A stretch of 64,000 nt of DNA, taken from Thermosynechococcus sp. (GTDB taxonomy: Bacteria; Cyanobacteriota; Cyanobacteriia; Thermosynechococcales; Thermosynechococcaceae). Shown here one piece after another: positions 17,081-26,626 of the stretch; position 1 is the first letter of the stretch; the number at the start of each line of letters is the position of its first letter. The DNA is taken from positions 2,433,894 through 2,497,893 of the forward strand of contig NZ_AP024678.1 in NCBI RefSeq assembly GCF_025999095.1, given 5' to 3'. The position numbers were made by a program, and so were the translations under genes. The notes below the pieces were generated by a model. That model saw nothing but the letters and a program-made list of their open reading frames with translations. It was not told the origin of the DNA and searched no databases.

Positions 17081-18577
17081 TCAACATAATTTACAAATGC
17101 CCTCTAGGTTCAGGTGAGCCATAATGGTTTTTGTCAATTCATCCAGTGCGATAGTCCGTTGCTCGGCATAGTGGGGAACCGCTGTGGGCAGGGGGGGCAG
17201 TTGCCGGCGCGATCGCAACCCATTGAGCCAATGGCGGCGCCAAGCACCGTTTTCCAATAGCCCATGGAGATACGTGCCCCAAAGTGTGCCCGCGCTGTTA
17301 ACAAGCCCCAGTTCTGGCGCAGCAAAAAGGGGCTGCCAACCTTGGAGATCACCTGTGTATTCACTTTGGCCTTGGTGAATTTCATAGCCCAGGATCGGCT
17401 CAGGACAGTTGAAATGCAGCGATTGGGTTTGTTGTTGCTGGGTACATTTAGTTGCCCCCAATTGGGTGTGCAGCGGCATGAGGCCCAATCCTGCATAGGT
17501 GCCGGGACATCCCTCTAAGCCTAGGGGATCGCTGATGGTGGTACCCAACATCTGCCAACCACCGCAAATGCCCAGAATTGTTCCCCCTTGGCTAGCATAG
17601 GTTTTGAGTTGCTCTGCCATGCCCGTTTCCCGTAGGACCTGCAGATCAGCAATGGTCGTTTTCGTCCCCGGCAAGATCACGGCATCGGGTTGCCCTAGGG
17701 GACGATGGGGGGGCAAAAACTCAACAGCAACACTGGGTTCTGCCAGGAGAGGATCAATATCGGTAAAGTTGGCAATGCGCGGTAGTCGAATCACCGTAAT
17801 TTTCAGGTCTGCCCCTTGGCGTTGTGGACGGGGATCCCAAAGATCAAGGGAATCTTCGGCAGCGTAGTGGCGCTCAAGCCATGGAATCACCCCTAAAACT
17901 GGTACCCCCGTGGTCTCCTCTAGCCATTGCAAGCCACTGTCAAGGAGCGATCGCTGACCGCGAAATTTATTAATCACGATCCCCTGAATCAACGCCCGCT
18001 CAGCAGGCTCCAGGAGCATCAATGTCCCAACAATGTGGGCAAACACACCACCGCGATCAATATCGGCCACAAGAATAGTCGGTGCCCCAAGATAAGTGGC
18101 CACCCGCATATTTGTGAGATCGCGGTGCTTGAGATTAATTTCCGCTGGCGATCCGGCGCCCTCACACACAATCCAGTCAAACCGTTGCTGGAGATCCGCC
18201 AGAGCCTCTGTAATTGCCTGCCAACCCCGCTCAAAATAGTCCCGATAGTAGTCGGCCGCTTGGGTGACACCCACCACCTGCCCCCTGAGGATCACTTGGG
18301 AGGTCATGTTGCCTTGGGGCTTGAGGAGAATTGGGTTCATTGCCACTTCGGGTTCTATCCCTGCTGCCCAGGCCTGCATTGCTTGGGCATAGCCAATTTC
18401 GCCGCCCTTACGGGTAACGTAGGCATTCAAGGCCATATTTTGGCCCTTAAAGGGAGTGACACGGTAGCCCTGCTGAGCCAGCCAACGACAAATCACGGCT
18501 GCGAGGAGGGATTTACCCGCATGGGACGTGGTTCCCACTACCATTAGGGATTTAGCCTTCAGGGTCGAGTTCATCAT
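17081..18577 (-). CDS. cobQ: Cobyric acid synthase
   Basis: The 498-aa glutamine-dependent amidase adds four amide groups to adenosylcobyrinic acid a,c-diamide in B12 synthesis. It has an N-terminal P-loop GTTSHAGKS (15-23) with KGQNMALNAYVT, a central VADIDRGGVFAHIVGTL, and a C-terminal class I amidotransferase with the nucleophile Cys in GICGGWQML and His in YLHGLLEN. The frame extends upstream, but the tandem ATG ATG at 18574-18577 overlaps the TAA of the hydrolase gene, which fixes the start and implies coupling. No cobalamin riboswitch is visible. Confidence 0.95.
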   Translation of the reverse strand: MMNSTLKAKSLMVVGTTSHAGKSLLAAVICRWLAQQGYRVTPFKGQNMALNAYVTRKGGEIGYAQAMQAWAAGIEPEVAMNPILLKPQGNMTSQVILRGQVVGVTQAADYYRDYFERGWQAITEALADLQQRFDWIVCEGAGSPAEINLKHRDLTNMRVATYLGAPTILVADIDRGGVFAHIVGTLMLLEPAERALIQGIVINKFRGQRSLLDSGLQWLEETTGVPVLGVIPWLERHYAAEDSLDLWDPRPQRQGADLKITVIRLPRIANFTDIDPLLAEPSVAVEFLPPHRPLGQPDAVILPGTKTTIADLQVLRETGMAEQLKTYASQGGTILGICGGWQMLGTTISDPLGLEGCPGTYAGLGLMPLHTQLGATKCTQQQQTQSLHFNCPEPILGYEIHQGQSEYTGDLQGWQPLFAAPELGLVNSAGTLWGTYLHGLLENGAWRRHWLNGLRSRRQLPPLPTAVPHYAEQRTIALDELTKTIMAHLNLEGICKLC

Positions 18578-20259
18578 TACTTCACTGCCTGCGGTAGCTT
18601 TTCCAACAGTTCTGGGGCGAGAGATTGGGTGAGGTTCAGGCCATAGGTGGGGGCACTCAACGCCATTGCGGCGGCGGGGGTCAGCCACTGCCGCGCCTGT
18701 TCATCCCCTAAAAGGTGCAAGCGTAAAAAGGCCAAGCTCAATCCTCGCAGATAGGCGCGCGATCGCGGGGGTGTGGCACCCACCAGTGCCTTTGGCACGG
18801 GCAGCACGGGTTCGTTGGGACTGGTCTCACCAATTGTTGAAAAATGGGTCGCATTGTCCATCAACACCAAGTAGCGATCGCGCCCTGTGAGCCATGTAAA
18901 GGGATAAATTTGCTCCTCTACAGGGGGGGCGATCGTATCATTACTGGCTGCAACCAACATCACAGCAGCCTTTAGGTGCCCCAAAGATTCAGGACTAAAA
19001 AGAGCACTGGTAATCGGGTTAACAGCAATTACCGCTTGTACGCGGGGATCCTCTAGGGAATAAACCTTTGGGGGTAATGCTTGCGCTTGGCATTGGAGCA
19101 GCAGTGACACATTGAAGGAGTCAAGGACAGTTCTTGTACAGTGTCGCCGTAGTTGTTCAAAATCCAATCGTGCCCCTGCCAGGGCTAGAGCGGTGTAGCC
19201 CCCAAAGGACTGACCAATCATCGCCACCCGCTCCAAGTTTAGGTGCCCTGCCCAAGGGTAGAGTTGCTCAGGGAATGCTGCCAAACGATTGAGGACAAAC
19301 GTGACATCGAGGGGGCGATCTAGAAATTCTTGAGCCGCCATCTTTGGACTGACATAGCCCATGGGAAAGGACATTACTTGACGGGCTGAGCTACCAACAT
19401 GCTCAAGGGCAATCACCGCCAACCCATGGGAAGCCAGATGCTGACACAGATAGCGATAGCTGTGGCGGCTTGCCCCCAGTCCATGGGAAACAATGACCAC
19501 TGAAACCCGCTGTCCCGCAGGAACGATGGGTAGATAGAGATCCGCGGCAATGGGGCGGGAATGTCCCGTTAACTGCAACCGCTGAGGCGATTCATCTACC
19601 GCTGTCCAAGGCATCTCTAGCCACCGCCAAGGACCCGGTTGAAGCAGTGATTGCGCACTTGCAGGGATAGCTTCTGTCTGATTTGCGATCGCCTGTTGAC
19701 GGACAACATTCAGAATGGTCTCTGTTTTGTGGATGGTGTGCTGGAAATTTTTGAGAATCGCGAGGCCTTCCTTGAGGTCAAAGCGAATACTGGGGGAGGG
19801 GTAGTGGCGCATTACACTCAACGCGGTCAGACCGTGGGGATCAGTGGCAGCGAGAATCAGCGCTGCTCGCAGCGCAAGGGCATTTTCTTGACGGCTTTGG
19901 GTTTGGAGAATCCGCCCCGCTTGCACCATGAATTCTTGACCCAGGGGCGAGTACAACAGTTGAGCAACGGCCACAGGGGACAATCGCAGTCGCTCTTGTA
20001 AGGCCAATCGCAATTGCTGCCGGTGTTCAGGGGGCAATAACCGCAAATAGCTAGCAAGTTTTGGAGAGGCTTGGCCGGTGGTAGCAAAGCGTTCTAAATC
20101 AGCAATGGGAAGCGATCGCTCGAAGGGGCCATAGCGAAAAATAATTCGTTCTGCTGCCATTGCCGACAGCCCCCCTGATCGCCCCCAAAAGAGGCTGAGA
20201 CCCGCCACAACAGTGAGGGGAGGCAATAGTAGAAACCACTTAAGGGAGAGGTTATTCAC
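18577..20259 (-). CDS. DUF1400 alpha/beta hydrolase, probably secreted
   Basis: The 560-aa protein has an N-terminal hydrophobic signal or anchor (about 8-25), a DUF1400 region (about 38-170) typical of cyanobacteria, and an alpha/beta-hydrolase domain. The nucleophile is Ser351 in GQSFGG (349-354). VSHGLGASRHSYRYL precedes it (oxyanion region), and DNATHFS near residue 490 supplies the likely catalytic His. A lipase, esterase or PAF-acetylhydrolase-like activity in the periplasm is likely; the substrate is unknown. Its stop overlaps the cobQ start, an odd partner with no evident metabolic link. Confidence 0.85.
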   Translation of the reverse strand: MNNLSLKWFLLLPPLTVVAGLSLFWGRSGGLSAMAAERIIFRYGPFERSLPIADLERFATTGQASPKLASYLRLLPPEHRQQLRLALQERLRLSPVAVAQLLYSPLGQEFMVQAGRILQTQSRQENALALRAALILAATDPHGLTALSVMRHYPSPSIRFDLKEGLAILKNFQHTIHKTETILNVVRQQAIANQTEAIPASAQSLLQPGPWRWLEMPWTAVDESPQRLQLTGHSRPIAADLYLPIVPAGQRVSVVIVSHGLGASRHSYRYLCQHLASHGLAVIALEHVGSSARQVMSFPMGYVSPKMAAQEFLDRPLDVTFVLNRLAAFPEQLYPWAGHLNLERVAMIGQSFGGYTALALAGARLDFEQLRRHCTRTVLDSFNVSLLLQCQAQALPPKVYSLEDPRVQAVIAVNPITSALFSPESLGHLKAAVMLVAASNDTIAPPVEEQIYPFTWLTGRDRYLVLMDNATHFSTIGETSPNEPVLPVPKALVGATPPRSRAYLRGLSLAFLRLHLLGDEQARQWLTPAAAMALSAPTYGLNLTQSLAPELLEKLPQAVK

Positions 20260-20623
20260 AGCGAGGAGTCACGCAATACCACTAAATCAAAAAACTTAGA
20301 TAAATAGTGGGAACAGCGCTCAGTGGCAAAAATCTATTAGGTACTTTTCAGTATAGATACAGCTCCTTACTAGGATGCCGGCTGCTGAAATCACCTCCAC
20401 ATCACTTTGGAACTGCTAAGGTGCTGTCCGCGTCCTAGGAACTACTTAGATTGTGAGCCAGCGCAATATGAGTAGGTGATGGACATCATGACCCTCTGGT
20501 TGGTGCTATCACCCCGCCGCCCACACCAAACTCCTATGGTAGTAGGGGAGCAGGTAGGGAAATGATCAACAAGAAGACCCCTTGACACCTGCCGCTAGCG
20601 CTTTTCAGTAAGGATATTGACCT
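20260..20623. other. 364-bp intergenic region upstream of DUF928
   Basis: No supported gene lies here. TTGACA at 20584-20589 could be a -35 for the DUF928 gene but lacks a good -10 at 16-18 nt. A possible 28-codon frame, 20479-20565, begins MDIMTLWLVL after AGGTG; I have no evidence that it is translated. TATAGATACA near 20353 could be a -10 of another transcript. Confidence 0.4.
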
Positions 20624-21367
20624 ATGAAACGACCTATTGTTACGTCACTGCGATATTTGGTTCCTGGGAGCTTAGCCGTACTCATCCTCAATGCAGGTCT
20701 GAGTTGGGCGGGATTTACGCCCCCCAGGAACCTATCCCGGCCGGGGAATCGTGAGGGGGCGGCCACACGCAGCGCCTGTAAAGTGCAAAGCGCAGCAAAT
20801 GAACCTGATTTAACGATACTGGTGCCTGCGAGTAATATTGGCTTGACGGCAATGCATCGCCCCACGTTTTACTGGTATTTACCCGCCAATAATTACCAAG
20901 TTCTCGAGTTTGCCCTCTTCCAGAGCCTTGCCGATGGCAGACAGGTGCAAATTTACAAGCAACAGTTTCCGATGGCCAATCGTCCCCGCCTAGACAGTAT
21001 GACCTTGACAGGTGAGGCGCCGCCCCTACAGGAGGGGGTAGACTACCGCTGGACGGTGAGTCTGATCTGTAACCCCAATGACCCCGATCCCTCCCAGATT
21101 CGCTTTGCGGAAGGCTGGGTACAACGGGTCACTCTACCAACAACCTTGGAAAAACAACTCCTCAAAGCCAAACCCCTGCAACGGTATGATCTATTGGCTA
21201 GCAATGGCCTTTGGTATGATGCCCTCGATGCGTTGGTGAAACTGCGGCAGGAGCGGCCCAATGACACCAAAGTTAACACTCTTTGGAGAGAGTTAATGAC
21301 CAGCGAGGGCGTCGGTCTCAATCGGCTGAGCAACCTGGCGATCGCCCAACGTAGCCGAGGCAATTAG
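20624..21367 (+). CDS. DUF928 family secreted protein
   Basis: The 247-aa protein has a signal peptide (about 1-29, VLILNAGLSWAG) and the DUF928 domain common in cyanobacteria: LTILVPASNIGLTAMHRPTF, then FYWYLPANN, a beta-rich section with YRWTVSLICNPNDP, and a helical tail LASNGLWYDALDAL. The function is unknown; export to the periplasm is likely. The ribosome binding site AAGGAT lies just upstream. Its TAG overlaps the TAA of convergent desC in TTAG at 21364-21367. Confidence 0.85.
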   Translation: MKRPIVTSLRYLVPGSLAVLILNAGLSWAGFTPPRNLSRPGNREGAATRSACKVQSAANEPDLTILVPASNIGLTAMHRPTFYWYLPANNYQVLEFALFQSLADGRQVQIYKQQFPMANRPRLDSMTLTGEAPPLQEGVDYRWTVSLICNPNDPDPSQIRFAEGWVQRVTLPTTLEKQLLKAKPLQRYDLLASNGLWYDALDALVKLRQERPNDTKVNTLWRELMTSEGVGLNRLSNLAIAQRSRGN

Positions 21368-22203
21368 GACAATGCTGTCGGCGGCGGCAACTGTACCTTG
21401 GCGGCAAGACCCAGTCCTTGGAGTGTGCGAATCACCCACCAGGTGGGATCCACTTCCCACCAGTACCAGCCCGCCTTGGCCACGTGGGGATAGGCATGGT
21501 GGTTGTTGTGCCAACCCTCGCCATAGGTGAGGAGGGCGGCCCACCAGAGATTGCGGGAGTTATCTGCGGTCTCAAAGCGACGATAGCCCCACTTGTGGGT
21601 GGCAGAGTTAATCAACCAAGTGCTGTGCCAAAGAAAAACAGCTCGCATAAACATCCCCCACAACAACCAGGACCAACCCCCTAAGCCATAGAGGAGCAGC
21701 GCAAGGGGAAGCTGCAGGAGTAAAAAGTAGCGATCTAGCCAGCGGTAAAAGGGGTCTCGTGTTAAGTCGGGGGCAAAGCGGGCATACTCCTCAGCATTGA
21801 AAAACTGAGACTGCGGATAGACGAGCCACAGCATATGGCTCCACCAAAAGCCCCGCCGTGCTGAGTAGGGATCTTTAATCTCATCCTCGGTGTGGGCATG
21901 GTGCAAGCGGTGCCCTGCCACCCAAAAAATTGGGCCCCCCTGCATGGCCAAGGCACCCACAACAGCAATGGTGTACTCTAGCCACTGGGGCACTTGGAAG
22001 CTGCGGTGACTTAAAAGACGATGGTATCCCAAGCAAATACCGATACTGCCAAAGAGCCAGTGCAGAAAGATCGTGACGGCTAATGCCGACCAGGAGAAAA
22101 AGAAAAGAGCAACCGCGGCTAAAGTATGCACTGCCCCTAAAAAGACGACAAAGCCCCAATTGAGGCGGGGGGTCTGGGGTTGCAATTCTAGGGATGATGT
22201 CAT
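21364..22203 (-). CDS. desC: Acyl-lipid delta-9 desaturase
   Basis: The 279-aa membrane di-iron desaturase introduces the first double bond into lipid-bound acyl chains, controlling membrane fluidity. The three His boxes are present: HRLLSHRSF (about 62-70), HRLHHAHTE (about 98-106) and GWHNNHHAYP near residue 235. Hydrophobic pairs flank them. The neighbouring genes (DUF928 and hemN) show no obvious link; hemN lies 103 nt upstream. Confidence 0.94.
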   Translation of the reverse strand: MTSSLELQPQTPRLNWGFVVFLGAVHTLAAVALFFFSWSALAVTIFLHWLFGSIGICLGYHRLLSHRSFQVPQWLEYTIAVVGALAMQGGPIFWVAGHRLHHAHTEDEIKDPYSARRGFWWSHMLWLVYPQSQFFNAEEYARFAPDLTRDPFYRWLDRYFLLLQLPLALLLYGLGGWSWLLWGMFMRAVFLWHSTWLINSATHKWGYRRFETADNSRNLWWAALLTYGEGWHNNHHAYPHVAKAGWYWWEVDPTWWVIRTLQGLGLAAKVQLPPPTALS

Positions 22204-22306
22204 AGGTACTCCTCAACACCGTTTGTGAGTTTAGACACGAGTTTAGCTTTAGATTTATAGATCTAAGGATTCTGGCTTACCCAGAAAATGGTAGAGGCAA
22301 TGGGGG

Positions 22307-23689
22307 CTAAATGGCCTTAGAAAATGTCCTACCAGATTTTTGTTGCAGGTAGGCATCAAAGACGGCAGTAATGTTGCGGATCAGGAGTCGTCCTACGGGG
22401 GTGACCTCTAGGCGATCGCGCCCCAAATGAATGAGGCCATCGGCAGCCAATTCCCGCAGTGCAACTAACTCGGGGGCAAAGTGGGCATCAAAATCGAGAT
22501 TAAACTGGCGGGCGATCGCTGATTTGTCGAGGGTAAATTGGCACATCAGTTCCATGATGATCGTGCGCCGCAACAAATCTTCACGGTGCAGTTGAATGCC
22601 GCGTTCTGTGGCCAGCTGACCCGCCGCAACATCCCTAAAGTAGGTGGCTAAGTGTTTCTGATTTTGGGCATAGGCCTCCTGCAACATACTGATCGAGGTG
22701 AGGCCAAAGCCAATCAAATCTGCAGTTGGCAGTGTTGTATAGCCCTGAAAGTTGCGCTTGAGCGTCCCTGCTTCCTGGGCGATCGCCAGCTCATCGGTGG
22801 GCTTGGCAAAGTGATCCATGCCAATGTACCGATAGCCTTGGCTAGTTAGGATTTCAATCACCCGCTGCAAAATCGTGAGTTTGGTTGCACTATCGGGTAG
22901 GGTGGTGGGATCAATTCGCTTTTGGATGGGTTTCAAATTGGGTAGATAGGCAAAGTTAAAGACAGCAATGCGATCGGGGTCAAGGCGCAGGGTTTTGGCA
23001 ATTGTGGCTTCAAAGGATTGGACGGTTTGATAGGGCAGACCATAGATGAGGTCAATGTTGACACTCTCAAACTCAGCAGCGCGGATCCACTCCATCACTT
23101 GAAAGAGCCATGTCTCAGGCTGCAGGCGATTCACTGCCAGTTGCACTTGGGGATCAAAGTCCTGCAAGCCAAAGCTGAGGCGATTGAAGCCCAGATTCCG
23201 CAGCTGAAAGAGATAATCACGGTTGATGTAGCGGGGATTGACCTCAATGGAAATTTCCGCATTGTTGGTCAATTCAAAGTGCTGAGTGAGCGTCCGCCAC
23301 AGGGATTCCACTTGGTCAATCGTGAGGTAGTTGGGAGTACCGCCGCCCCAATGCATTTGAATCACGGGACGAGTGCGATCCAGCCGTGCCGCCACTTGAG
23401 CAATTTCCTCCGCCAAGGCATCCAAGTAGGTTTTGGCAATAGTTTGGCTTTGGGTGACAATGACGTTGCAACCGCAAAAATAGCAGGCGGTCTGACAAAA
23501 GGGAATATGCACGTAGAGGGACAGGGGTAGGTGCGCTTCGTTACTCCGCAGTAGCTCCCGCTCGAAACAGTGGCGATCAAAATCGGGAGTAAATTCGGCA
23601 GCCGTGGGGTAACTGGTATAGCGGGGCAAGGGACGATCGTACTTTTGCAGCAGTGCCCCATCAAATTGGATTGGCTGAACCACACTCAT
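22307..23689 (-). CDS. hemN: Oxygen-independent coproporphyrinogen III oxidase
   Basis: This 460-aa radical-SAM enzyme decarboxylates coproporphyrinogen III without oxygen. The cluster motif is in HIPFCQTACYFCGCNV (CxxxCxxC plus the extra Cys typical of true HemN). HWGGGTPNYL, EVNPRYI, DLIYGLPYQT and GMDHFAKP also occur, and the length and C-terminal HemN domain favour a genuine HemN over HemW. The frame opens at a TTG (23701) only one base after AGGAG; the ATG at 23689 is preferred. It follows ho1 by 38 nt in the same operon. Confidence 0.93.
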   Translation of the reverse strand: MSVVQPIQFDGALLQKYDRPLPRYTSYPTAAEFTPDFDRHCFERELLRSNEAHLPLSLYVHIPFCQTACYFCGCNVIVTQSQTIAKTYLDALAEEIAQVAARLDRTRPVIQMHWGGGTPNYLTIDQVESLWRTLTQHFELTNNAEISIEVNPRYINRDYLFQLRNLGFNRLSFGLQDFDPQVQLAVNRLQPETWLFQVMEWIRAAEFESVNIDLIYGLPYQTVQSFEATIAKTLRLDPDRIAVFNFAYLPNLKPIQKRIDPTTLPDSATKLTILQRVIEILTSQGYRYIGMDHFAKPTDELAIAQEAGTLKRNFQGYTTLPTADLIGFGLTSISMLQEAYAQNQKHLATYFRDVAAGQLATERGIQLHREDLLRRTIIMELMCQFTLDKSAIARQFNLDFDAHFAPELVALRELAADGLIHLGRDRLEVTPVGRLLIRNITAVFDAYLQQKSGRTFSKAI

Positions 23690-23727
23690 GGATGTTTGCA
23701 AGCTCCTAACAAGATCAACAGTGGGTC

Positions 23728-24459
23728 TTAGATGGCAATGGCTTCAGGACGGAGGTGCTCCCGCCGACTGGGCTGGTTCTCGATAACCACGGCCTGCCAC
23801 GTCTGATCGCCAATGGTGGTTTTTAACTCCGACTCCAGGGCGTGCATGAGGTTGCAGTTGAGGGCAAAGGCAAAGTTGGCCTCCTTGACAATGCGGGCGA
23901 TCGCCTCCTCGTCGAGGCCAAGACTATCCAACGTTTCCCGATACCGCTGCTTAAAGGCTTTCTTATCTTCCGGGGTCGGCAGTGCTGGAAACTCGTAAAA
24001 GGCCGTGCCCTTGCCTTCGGGGAGCGTCAACTGCGAACGCACAATTTTACTCAGGGCTTGTCCCCCAGAGAGATCCCCCATATAGCGGGTGTAGGAATGG
24101 GCAATGAGCAACAGAGGTTCACTTTGGGCCACATCATGAAGGCGACTGAGGTAAACGCGGGTGGCCGTAAGGGGAGTAATCTGATCGCGCCAATCCTCGC
24201 CGTAGTAGAAGCTCAAGTCCTGGGCCAGTTGACCACTGCGGTTGAGTTCGGGGAAGTAAATAGCGCGCACCGGATCGCTCTTGGCCCTGGCTAAGGCCGC
24301 CTCCAGAGCGGTGTAAACAAAGTAGAGGTTAGCCAAGAACTGGCGGAAGAGACTCGGGGTAATCAACCCCCGTACAAAACATTTCATGAAGGCGGTGTGC
24401 TCAGCCAAGGTGTGAGCCTCAGCCGTTCCTTCCCGCAGCGCAAGGGAGAGCACTGTCAT
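23728..24459 (-). CDS. ho1: Heme oxygenase
   Basis: The 243-aa enzyme cleaves heme to biliverdin IXalpha, the precursor of phycocyanobilin. The proximal heme ligand is His16 in TAEAHTLAEH, and the distal helix reads YTRYMGDLSGGQALSKI. The frame opens at 24489, but the ATG at 24459 follows AGGAG by 8 nt and gives the normal family start MTVLSLALREGT. It heads a ho1-hemN unit and is divergent from acsF. Whether this is the housekeeping HO1 or the low-oxygen HO2 cannot be settled here; the neighbour hemN resembles the Synechocystis ho2 cluster. Confidence 0.93.
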   Translation of the reverse strand: MTVLSLALREGTAEAHTLAEHTAFMKCFVRGLITPSLFRQFLANLYFVYTALEAALARAKSDPVRAIYFPELNRSGQLAQDLSFYYGEDWRDQITPLTATRVYLSRLHDVAQSEPLLLIAHSYTRYMGDLSGGQALSKIVRSQLTLPEGKGTAFYEFPALPTPEDKKAFKQRYRETLDSLGLDEEAIARIVKEANFAFALNCNLMHALESELKTTIGDQTWQAVVIENQPSRREHLRPEAIAI

Positions 24460-24654
24460 ACCTGTAACTCCTGAAATTGGTTTTAACAATTTTTTTGAAC
24501 AACTTTATCCTGCCAACGGGGGATGGCCGTGGGTTGAACGGGGGCAGAATGGCAGGCTATTGGCGAGTATTACTTTTTGACCATTTGGCTGTCAAGTGAA
24601 GCTTTAAAAAACATAACAAAACTGGCTACTTTTGCCCCATCGTCAAGGTGGTTA

Positions 24655-24682
24655 TTGACCGTCCTCAGGGATATAGTATAGT
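24655..24682 (+). promoter_or_regulatory. Predicted sigma-70 promoter of acsF
   Basis: TTGACC (24655-24660), a 16-nt spacer and TATAGT (24677-24682) form a good -35/-10 pair. A second TATAGT overlaps at 24672. Transcription would begin near 24689, leaving a leader of about 40 nt with AGGAG at 24717-24721. Confidence 0.6.
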
Positions 24683-24730
24683 AAAACAGTATGACCTGCA
24701 TAGGTTTAGTTCTATAGGAGTGAGAGACTT

Positions 24731-25795
24731 ATGGTGGCGATCGCCCCCAATCCTGATTCAGGCCAGAGCGTTAAAACCATTCGTGAGAACCTTTTAACCC
24801 CCCGTTTTTACACAACAGATTTTGAACACGCAGCAACACTTGACCTCAGTCGTCAGCAAGAACAACTGGAAGCGATGTTGGCGGAAATGCGGGCAGACTA
24901 CAACCGCCATCACTTTGTCCGCGATGACTCCTTCAAAGGCACTTGGGACATCTTGGATGCAGAGACCCGCAAAGCCTTTATTGACTACCTTGAGCGCTCC
25001 TGTGTCTCTGAGTTTTCAGGGTTTTTGCTCTTTAAGGAGCTCTCGCGCCAGCTCAAGAATCGCAACCCCCTTTTGGCGGAAATCTTTCACCTGATGGCGC
25101 GGGATGAAGCGCGGCACGCAGGCTTTCTCAACAAAGCCATGATGGATTTTGGCCATGCCATGGACTTGGGCTATCTCTCCAAGACGCGCACCTACACCTT
25201 TTTCCCTCTAGCCTGGGTACTCTACACCGTTTATCTATCAGAGAAAATTGGCTACTGGCGCTACATCATTATCTACCGTCATCTTGAAAAGCACCCCGAA
25301 CATTCCTTCTACCCCCTCTTTAACTATTTTGAAAGCTGGTGCCAAGATGAAAACCGCCACGGCGACATTTTCAAGGCCTTGATCCACTCCCAACCCCAAT
25401 TGATTCAAGGCTGGGGCGCCAAACTCTGGATGCGCTTCTTCCTGCTGACGGTGTTTGCCACCCATACGCTGACGGTCCATGAGCGTGCCAAATTCTATGA
25501 AGCCCTTGGGCTTGATGCCACAGCATTCGATCGCGAGGTGATTGCCAAAACCAATGAAACAGCGGCGCGTACCTTCTCTGTGGTGCTCAATGTCGATCAC
25601 CCTGAGTTTTATCCGCGTCTGCAACGCTGTGTTGAAATCAGCAAGACACTACAGGCAATTGAAGCCACTCATCAACCAAAGTGGCTGAAGGCCTTACGGA
25701 AACTTCCCCACCAGTTGGCGATCGCAGGTCATCTCCTGCGCATTTATCTGTTGCCCCCCGTCAATGCTCAACAGGAATGGGGCACCGTCCACTAA
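24731..25795 (+). CDS. acsF: Mg-protoporphyrin IX monomethyl ester (oxidative) cyclase
   Basis: The 354-aa di-iron enzyme forms the fifth ring of chlorophyll using oxygen. Iron-binding motifs are DEARHAG (about 125-131) and DENRHGD (about 212-218), with upstream Glu residues in CVSEFSGF. FDREVIAKTNETAARTF and the length are as in the family. It has its own promoter and a ribosome binding site. It is divergent from ho1-hemN, an arrangement resembling the low-oxygen tetrapyrrole cluster (chlAII-ho2-hemN) of Synechocystis, so this may be the low-oxygen isoform. Its TAA overlaps the stop of the DUF3181 gene. Confidence 0.95.
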   Translation: MVAIAPNPDSGQSVKTIRENLLTPRFYTTDFEHAATLDLSRQQEQLEAMLAEMRADYNRHHFVRDDSFKGTWDILDAETRKAFIDYLERSCVSEFSGFLLFKELSRQLKNRNPLLAEIFHLMARDEARHAGFLNKAMMDFGHAMDLGYLSKTRTYTFFPLAWVLYTVYLSEKIGYWRYIIIYRHLEKHPEHSFYPLFNYFESWCQDENRHGDIFKALIHSQPQLIQGWGAKLWMRFFLLTVFATHTLTVHERAKFYEALGLDATAFDREVIAKTNETAARTFSVVLNVDHPEFYPRLQRCVEISKTLQAIEATHQPKWLKALRKLPHQLAIAGHLLRIYLLPPVNAQQEWGTVH

Positions 25796-26103
25796 GAGTT
25801 AAGCTCCTCTTGGCGAAAACGGTTGAGCAGTTCTACCAGCAATTCTTGGTTGGCCTTGGGAATCAAGCGATCCAGGGAAAGGAATTGCTGACCCCCGCCA
25901 AGGGGAACTGAGACCTCCTGCAGGACGCTAGTAACCTGTGCCGCACTCATTTCCCCCTGTTCTAAAAGGGGCAAAAAGGCTTCCGCAAGAGGGGTTGCCA
26001 GCTTGGCATCACCAAGGTAGAGATGCCATTTAGCAACATCGATATAAATATCACGGCCAATTTCAGCCGCCAGGCGTTCAATGAAAGGGGTGCGACTCAA
26101 CAC
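25792..26103 (-). CDS. DUF3181 family protein
   Basis: This 103-aa soluble protein matches the cyanobacterial DUF3181 family: IERLAAEIGRDIYIDVAKWHLYL, LAEAFLPLLEQG, and a C-terminal helix LLVELLNRFRQEE. It has no recognised catalytic residues. Start MLSRTPF at 26103. Its terminal TAG overlaps the acsF TAA on the other strand in CTAA (25792-25795). The function is unknown. Confidence 0.8.
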   Translation of the reverse strand: MLSRTPFIERLAAEIGRDIYIDVAKWHLYLGDAKLATPLAEAFLPLLEQGEMSAAQVTSVLQEVSVPLGGGQQFLSLDRLIPKANQELLVELLNRFRQEELNS

Positions 26104-26206
26104 TTGTCACCTTCCTGCAGGACTCCCGTTGACCCTAGGTTAGCTCAAAAGAATACCCCCGATGGCTCAACCATGGGGGCGATAATAAAGAATGTTCAGC
26201 ACCGAC

Positions 26207-26626
26207 CTATGGATCGTAGGGCTTTTTGCCAGTGAACTTCAGTTGCGAGGGGTTGGGATTCTGGCCAATGGAGCGAGGCACAGAGTTGACCGCTTCCCGC
26301 CCTTGGTTGACTTTCTCAGGGAAAACGCCATCCTTGGGATGGATCAATACCGTTTCGCCATCGGGGAAAATGCGATAGATTTTGTAGTCGTTAATTTTGC
26401 GGGGACGCAGTTGTTGAGCAGCTAGGGCAAGGCACTGCTCCTTACGGGCAAGGTAAACGAGATTTTCACCTTCACGCATAACAGCAGCCCCAGCCGTCGG
26501 CATTTCAAAAACTTGCTCTTTGGGGCTTGTCCAAGTGATGGCGTATTTCTCTTCGGTATCCGCTGCGCTGAGGAGGCCGCCGGTGCTGCCACCATAGAGC
26601 GGGGGTTGCCCAGTGAGTGTTGTCAT
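26207..26626 (-). CDS. psaD: Photosystem I reaction-centre subunit II (PsaD)
   Basis: The 139-aa stromal subunit docks ferredoxin on photosystem I. I recognise the Thermosynechococcus form: [17 protein letters not shown] at the start, [18 protein letters not shown] in the middle, [20 protein letters not shown], and an end at [10 protein letters not shown]. From memory it differs from strain BP-1 at one or two residues (YLARKEQ, VNQGRE), which needs alignment. The frame opens at 26641; ATG at 26626 follows GAGGAT and gives the usual MTTLTG start. Confidence 0.97.
   Translation of the reverse strand: MTTLTGQPPLYGGSTGGLLSAADTEEKYAITWTSPKEQVFEMPTAGAAVMREGENLVYLARKEQCLALAAQQLRPRKINDYKIYRIFPDGETVLIHPKDGVFPEKVNQGREAVNSVPRSIGQNPNPSQLKFTGKKPYDP

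Noticed and set aside
17077..17098. HLR1 site upstream of the small membrane protein or cobQ end
   Set aside because: Two TTTACA half-sites exist but are 15 bp apart rather than 10.
18577..18688. N-terminal extension of CobQ
   Set aside because: The extra 37 residues overlap the hydrolase gene in another frame and are unlike CobQ; the ATGATG at 18574-18577 is the natural start.
20479..20565. PetN-like short ORF starting MDIMTLW
   Set aside because: Only the first residues resemble PetN; the rest (VLSPRRPHQTP) is not a membrane helix.
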